A stretch of 8,414 nt of DNA, from assembly GCA_021790955.1 (NCBI GenBank), contig JAJYFI010000049.1, positions 1 to 8,414 of the forward strand, read 5' to 3'. Under the pieces are notes generated by a model. The model saw only the letters and a program-made list of their open reading frames with translations, had not been told where the DNA came from and made no database searches. Both the position numbers and the translations under genes were made by a program. This document shows, one piece after another, positions 5,899 through 8,414 of this stretch; position 1 is the first letter of the stretch; each line of letters opens with the position of its first letter. The stretch is from a bacterium (GTDB taxonomy: Bacteria; Elusimicrobiota; Elusimicrobia; UBA1565; UBA9628).

Positions 5899-7491
5899 CT
5901 ATTTGGAAGGGTGCGAGTTGCGGCGGATGAAGTCCGCCGCGTTGTCGTGCAGGACCTTGAGCGAAGCCTCGTGGGCGTAGACCATGTGCCCGGACTCGTA
6001 GAACTTGAACTCGATGTTCTTGCGCAGCGTGTCCGGGATCGGAAGCTGGCTCATCTCGTAGACCCCCTGGAAAAAGGGCGTGGCGAGGTCGAAATAACCA
6101 GCATTGAGCATGACCTTGAGCCCGGGGTTGTACTTCATCGCGGTCGCCAGATCCGGCATCACGTTCGTCGCCTGATAGAGGGGCTTTTTGGCCGCAGGCG
6201 GCTGATGGAGGTAGTCCCAGGATTTCCAGAGCGGGATCTCGGGCTTGTAGAGCTTGTCCCGGCCGTACTTGAGGACGCGGCGGACGTAGTCGTTGAAGGC
6301 CGAGACGTAGGCCGAGCCGATCGCGGCCGCCTGCGGGTCGTAGTCCGCCTCCTTGCTCAAGGGATCGAGGGTCGGGCCGGTGAAGCGGCTGTCCAAGCGC
6401 CCGGTCGTGTCGCCGGAGGCGTCCTCGAGGTTCTTCGCGAATTCCCCGCCCGTCACGCGCAGGTTCGCTTTCCGGATGTAATCGACGGGAAGCCCCGTGT
6501 AGAGGCGGAGCTTCGCGGCGATCGCGTCCCGGTCCTTCGCGGAAAGACTCCCCCCCGCCTCGAGCGCCCGCGCGTAGTCTCCCATCGCGAAGCGCTCGAC
6601 TTCGGCCAGCAGCGCGGCGAGATCCTTCGGGGCCTCGGGCGGAAGCCTCTTATGATACCACGCCGTCGCCGCGTAGGTGGGCAGCGCGAGCTGGTAGGGA
6701 AGCTCGACCCCGGGGTTGTCCTCCGGGCCGTCGGGATTGTCCGCGTAGTTGAGAATCTGGGAGAGGAGGATGACGCCGTTGAAGTCCACCATCCGGTCCA
6801 TCTCAAGCACCCGGGCCAGAACCGCCGAGCGGGTCGTTCCGTAGGACTCCCCGAAGAGGAATTTAGGGGAGTTCCAGCGTCCATATTTGGAGAGAAACTG
6901 CACGATGAAGTCGGCGAAGGCGTTCGCGTCCTGGTCCACTCCGAAGAAGGCCTTTTCCCGGCCCTTGCCCGCCACGCGGGAAAACCCCGTCCCCGGGGCG
7001 TCCACGAAGACGAGATCGCTTACGTCCAGGAGGCTGGCGGCGTTGTCGACGACCTTGTAGGGCGCGGCCGGGGTGTGGGCGTCGTCCGCGGTGACGACAC
7101 GGCGGGGCCCGAAGGCCCCCATGTGCAGCCACACCGACGAGGAGCCGGGGCCGCCGTTGAATAGAAAAGTCAGAGGCCGCGCGGGGCCGACGCCTTTCTC
7201 GAAATAGGCGACGTAGAACATGCCGGCCTCGGGGGAAGGCTTGGGATTTCCCTTCTTGTCTTTCGCGGCGTTTTGGGGCACGTCGTCCCAGCCCTTCGGG
7301 TGGACGACCAGCGTCCCCGCGTGGGCCTCGTAGGAGACGCGGCGGCCGCCGGCCACGACGGAGCCCTGGCTGGCGACGTCCTCGGGCTTGAAGGCGGGCG
7401 CCTCCTGCGAGATAGCGGCGGCGTCGACGGTCTTGGCGGCGGCCGGGCGCGGGGAGATGGCAAGCAAGGCGAGGGCCGGAAGGATCGTCAT
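5899..7491 (-). CDS. Secreted S10 family serine carboxypeptidase
   Basis: A 530-residue exported peptidase of MEROPS family S10, which removes C-terminal residues and works best at acidic pH. The signal peptide is MTILPALALLAISPRPAAA with cleavage likely after residue 19. The oxyanion-hole motif FNGGPGSSS lies at 111-119, the nucleophile motif GESYG at 214-218 (Ser216), the catalytic Asp in NAGYFDLATP (Asp468) and the His in SGHMVY (His502), so the Ser-Asp-His triad is complete. DAPGTGFS at 164-171 is also typical. The frame extends upstream to a TTG at 7533, but that adds a poor 14-residue leader and the TTG lies in the -35 element of the promoter; the ATG at 7491 directly starts a normal signal peptide and is preferred. 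It stands alone, probably for periplasmic or extracellular peptide scavenging. Confidence 0.92.
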   Translation of the reverse strand: MTILPALALLAISPRPAAAKTVDAAAISQEAPAFKPEDVASQGSVVAGGRRVSYEAHAGTLVVHPKGWDDVPQNAAKDKKGNPKPSPEAGMFYVAYFEKGVGPARPLTFLFNGGPGSSSVWLHMGAFGPRRVVTADDAHTPAAPYKVVDNAASLLDVSDLVFVDAPGTGFSRVAGKGREKAFFGVDQDANAFADFIVQFLSKYGRWNSPKFLFGESYGTTRSAVLARVLEMDRMVDFNGVILLSQILNYADNPDGPEDNPGVELPYQLALPTYAATAWYHKRLPPEAPKDLAALLAEVERFAMGDYARALEAGGSLSAKDRDAIAAKLRLYTGLPVDYIRKANLRVTGGEFAKNLEDASGDTTGRLDSRFTGPTLDPLSKEADYDPQAAAIGSAYVSAFNDYVRRVLKYGRDKLYKPEIPLWKSWDYLHQPPAAKKPLYQATNVMPDLATAMKYNPGLKVMLNAGYFDLATPFFQGVYEMSQLPIPDTLRKNIEFKFYESGHMVYAHEASLKVLHDNAADFIRRNSHPSK

Positions 7492-7503
7492 GGGCGTGCG
7501 CAG

Positions 7504-7533
7504 ATCATAGCCCAGTTGCGCCCGCGGGATCAA
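7504..7533 (-). promoter_or_regulatory. Sigma70-type promoter of the S10 peptidase gene
   Basis: Read on the - strand, TTGATC (7533-7528) and TATGAT (7509-7504) are separated by 18 bases, matching four and five of six consensus bases. The -10 ends twelve bases before the ATG at 7491, so the leader would be only about five bases. No ribosome binding site is present, consistent with near-leaderless translation. Confidence 0.6.
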
Positions 7534-7540
7534 TGAGACG

Positions 7541-7573
7541 AAACGTTGCGAGGACGGCTACGTCAAACGTCGC
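7541..7573. promoter_or_regulatory. Direct repeat upstream of the peptidase promoter
   Basis: AAACGTTGC (7541-7549) and AAACGTCGC (7565-7573) are two nine-base copies with one mismatch, 24 bases apart, just upstream of the -35 element of the S10 gene. They could be regulator sites, but two short copies may be chance. Confidence 0.25.
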
Positions 7574-7582
7574 CTGAGAAGC

Positions 7583-7656
7583 GGCATGGCCGCGGCGTGC
7601 CGATGAAAGTCTCAGCGTCAGACTTTGACTTTTTAACTTTTGCGACACGCCATGCC
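7583..7656. repeat. Inverted repeat GGCATGGC / GCCATGCC interlocking with the long inverted repeat
   Basis: GGCATGGC at 7583-7590 is exactly complementary to GCCATGCC at 7649-7656, whose right copy lies in the loop of the longer AT-rich inverted repeat. GGCATG at 7583-7588 can alternatively fold locally onto CGTGCC (7597-7602) with one G-U pair. The pairings overlap topologically, so a transcript could switch between structures or form a pseudoknot. Confidence 0.35.
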
Positions 7657-7693
7657 TGCTCGAAGGGCAAGAACTCAAAATTCAAAGTCTGAC
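7617..7693. repeat. AT-rich long inverted repeat, possible MITE- or REP-like element
   Basis: GTCAGACTTTGACTTTT at 7617-7633 is the reverse complement, with one mismatch, of the 17 bases at 7677-7693. With gaps in identity the arms extend inward to about 28 bases each (roughly 22 of 28 matching), leaving a loop of about 20 bases. The AT-rich arms are unlike the GC-rich surroundings. The unit lies in the 247-base gap between the peptidase start and the antitoxin stop. It contains no gene. A non-autonomous mobile element, a REP sequence mobilised by an IS200/RAYT-type transposase, or a bidirectional transcript-end structure are all possible. Confidence 0.55.
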
Positions 7694-7738
7694 ACGGTAT
7701 CCTAGCTATTATTTCTTGCTCGCCTTGCGCGGAGGCGA

Positions 7739-7978
7739 CTAGGGCGCGGGATGGCGAGCGGCGTAGGCGTCGACGAGCGTCCGGATCATCTTTTGATAGG
7801 GCGCATGGTATCGGCGTCCCGCCCTTTTAAAGAACTCGACGCTTGATTTCGTCAACGTCATCGTGACCTTGACGCCTTCTTCTTTCTTGAAAGCCAACTT
7901 CCTGGGCGGCGGCAGGAAATCCACCACAACCCTCAGCCGGCCCAGCGGCTCATCCGTGTAACGAATTCTCTTTTTCAT
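7739..7978 (-). CDS. CopG/BrnA-type antitoxin of a BrnT toxin
   Basis: A 79-residue protein that should neutralise the adjacent BrnT toxin and repress the shared promoter. The C-terminal half has a ribbon-helix-helix pattern: strand KVTMTLT at 37-43, helix SSVEFFKRAGRRYH at 45-58 and helix PYQKMIRTLVDAYAARH at 60-76, as in CopG/BrnA-type antitoxins. The N-terminal half (YTDEPLGRLRVVVDFLPPPRKLAF) is the extended segment common in antitoxins paired with BrnT and probably wraps the toxin. Its ATG lies within the toxin gene, a 29-base overlap in another frame, so both proteins come from one message with toxin first, the order known for BrnT-BrnA. Codon use is less GC-biased than in the housekeeping genes. 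BrnA in the strict sense or a related CopG subgroup cannot be separated by eye. Confidence 0.85.
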   Translation of the reverse strand: MKKRIRYTDEPLGRLRVVVDFLPPPRKLAFKKEEGVKVTMTLTKSSVEFFKRAGRRYHAPYQKMIRTLVDAYAARHPAP

Positions 7979-8261
7979 AGATCGCCTTCCCTTTCCTCCA
8001 ATAGCCGGCCCCGATGACGCGAATTATGCGCCCGCGATAGGTAAACCGAACCGTCAAAATACCGCCGCCCGCCTTGCCGAAGCAATAAAAACGCTTTTCC
8101 GAATGGCTATGCCCGATATCTTCGGCGATGACGCGGCGCGGATCAGAGAAGGCGCACTGCGCCAGATCGAACGACACGCCGTGCTTGGCTTGATTCTCGC
8201 GGTTCTTGCCATCGTCCCACTCGAAATGGACCACAAGCAAGTATAGCATGGCTTCCGCCAT
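7950..8261 (-). CDS. brnT: BrnT family ribonuclease toxin
   Basis: A protein of up to 103 residues matching BrnT, a RelE-fold ribonuclease toxin that cuts RNA and stalls growth when the antitoxin is lost. The family opening VHFEWDDGKNRENQAKHGVSF is at residues 11-31, followed by AQCAFSDPRRVIAED, then RFYCFGKAGGGILTVRFTYRGRIIRVIGAG and a basic tail. The usual SxR near the end (as in IISAR) reads GAG here, so one Arg often conserved seems missing. Start is uncertain: ATG at 8261 gives 103 residues, ATG at 8249 gives 99, and GTG at 8234 gives 94, which begins right at the family's usual N-terminus and sits five bases after a TATACT -10-like hexamer (8245-8240). No start has a well-spaced ribosome binding site. 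The outermost start is reported as the limit. Confidence 0.87.
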   Translation of the reverse strand: MAEAMLYLLVVHFEWDDGKNRENQAKHGVSFDLAQCAFSDPRRVIAEDIGHSHSEKRFYCFGKAGGGILTVRFTYRGRIIRVIGAGYWRKGKAIYEKENSLHG

Positions 8262-8263
8262 TT

Positions 8264-8283
8264 AGCCATATCATCGTATGGCT
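8264..8283. promoter_or_regulatory. Palindromic operator candidate of the brnT-antitoxin operon
   Basis: AGCCATA (8264-8270) and TATGGCT (8277-8283) form a perfect seven-base inverted repeat with a six-base spacer, immediately upstream of the toxin gene. With a -10 at 8245-8240, the expected -35 (8268-8263, TGGCTA) falls within it, the right place for autorepression by a dimeric ribbon-helix-helix antitoxin. On the + strand it is followed by TTTTT, so a terminator role is a weaker alternative. Confidence 0.5.
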
Positions 8284-8414
8284 CATTTTTACATAGCGCC
8301 GCAAAATCCCGCGGACTCCGATAGGTCCCGCGCTCCTATGGGACGCCAAAACGGATACCCCGGGGCCCGTCAAAGCTAGAAGGTGGAAGGGAGGGCAAAA
8401 ACTCCTCCTTCGAC
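8284..8414. other. Right-edge stretch without a recognisable gene
   Basis: No credible coding region is seen on either strand. It holds short overlapping inverted repeats: ATAGG with CCTAT and GTCCC with GGGAC between about 8321 and 8344, which are alternative pairings of the same bases, and the palindrome CCCCGGGG near 8358-8365. The last 30 bases can pair GAAGG with CCTTC across an A-rich loop. None could be matched to a known element. Confidence 0.3.

Noticed and set aside
5911..7164. 417-residue + strand frame opposite the S10 peptidase
   Set aside because: The - strand frame carries the full S10 triad motifs, so this one is a high-GC antisense shadow rich in Arg/Val/Gly.
8143..8373. Small - strand frame overlapping the brnT 5' region
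   Set aside because: It runs over the operator palindrome and brnT in another frame, with no recognisable motif or ribosome binding site.
7534..8414. CRISPR array or non-coding RNA/toxin-antitoxin type III repeats
   Set aside because: The inverted repeats occur as single pairs; no regularly spaced direct repeats were seen.
1..8414. tRNA or rRNA genes
   Set aside because: No cloverleaf-like stretch with TTCRA arm or rRNA-like segment was recognised in the intergenic gaps, which are short.

Overview
The window is a gene-dense stretch of high-GC bacterial DNA; G and C dominate third codon positions in most genes. Gram-negative character is suggested by a PilZ protein, two exported proteins and a sugar-activation-like gene. 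Phylum cannot be fixed from the sequence alone. An uncultured lineage such as Elusimicrobiota or a former deltaproteobacterial group would fit, but that is only a guess.

Left region (1-2743, + strand) is a tightly coupled housekeeping operon: the 3' end of xseA, xseB, an RluA-family rRNA pseudouridine synthase, an unrecognised membrane-anchored protein, and tlyA. Three of the four junctions overlap by 3-4 bases (ATGA, GTGA, TTGA). A small one-helix membrane protein follows (2786-2986). A strong GC hairpin with a T-run sits inside its 5' coding region and probably ends much of the operon's transcription.

Centre-left (3025-4860, + strand) has its own extended -10 promoter and a two-gene module: a GT4-fold glycosyltransferase-like protein overlapping an NeuA-like (CMP-sugar synthetase fold) protein. 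Both keep the fold signature but lack most family-defining catalytic or binding residues. This paired degeneration is the most unusual feature of the window.

Centre-right: a short exported, very charged helical protein on the - strand (4894-5364) and a PilZ c-di-GMP-binding protein on the + strand (5512-5883) diverge from an AT-rich promoter region. PilZ converges, with a 15-base gap, on a secreted S10 serine carboxypeptidase (- strand). The peptidase's real start is probably an ATG at 7491, just after a recognisable promoter (TTGATC-N18-TATGAT).

Right region (7534-8414) is accessory in character: an AT-rich long inverted repeat resembling a small mobile or REP/MITE-like element, then a BrnT-type toxin with a CopG/BrnA-type antitoxin (- strand) with lower-GC codon use and a palindromic operator candidate upstream. 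The last 130 bases hold only short hairpins.
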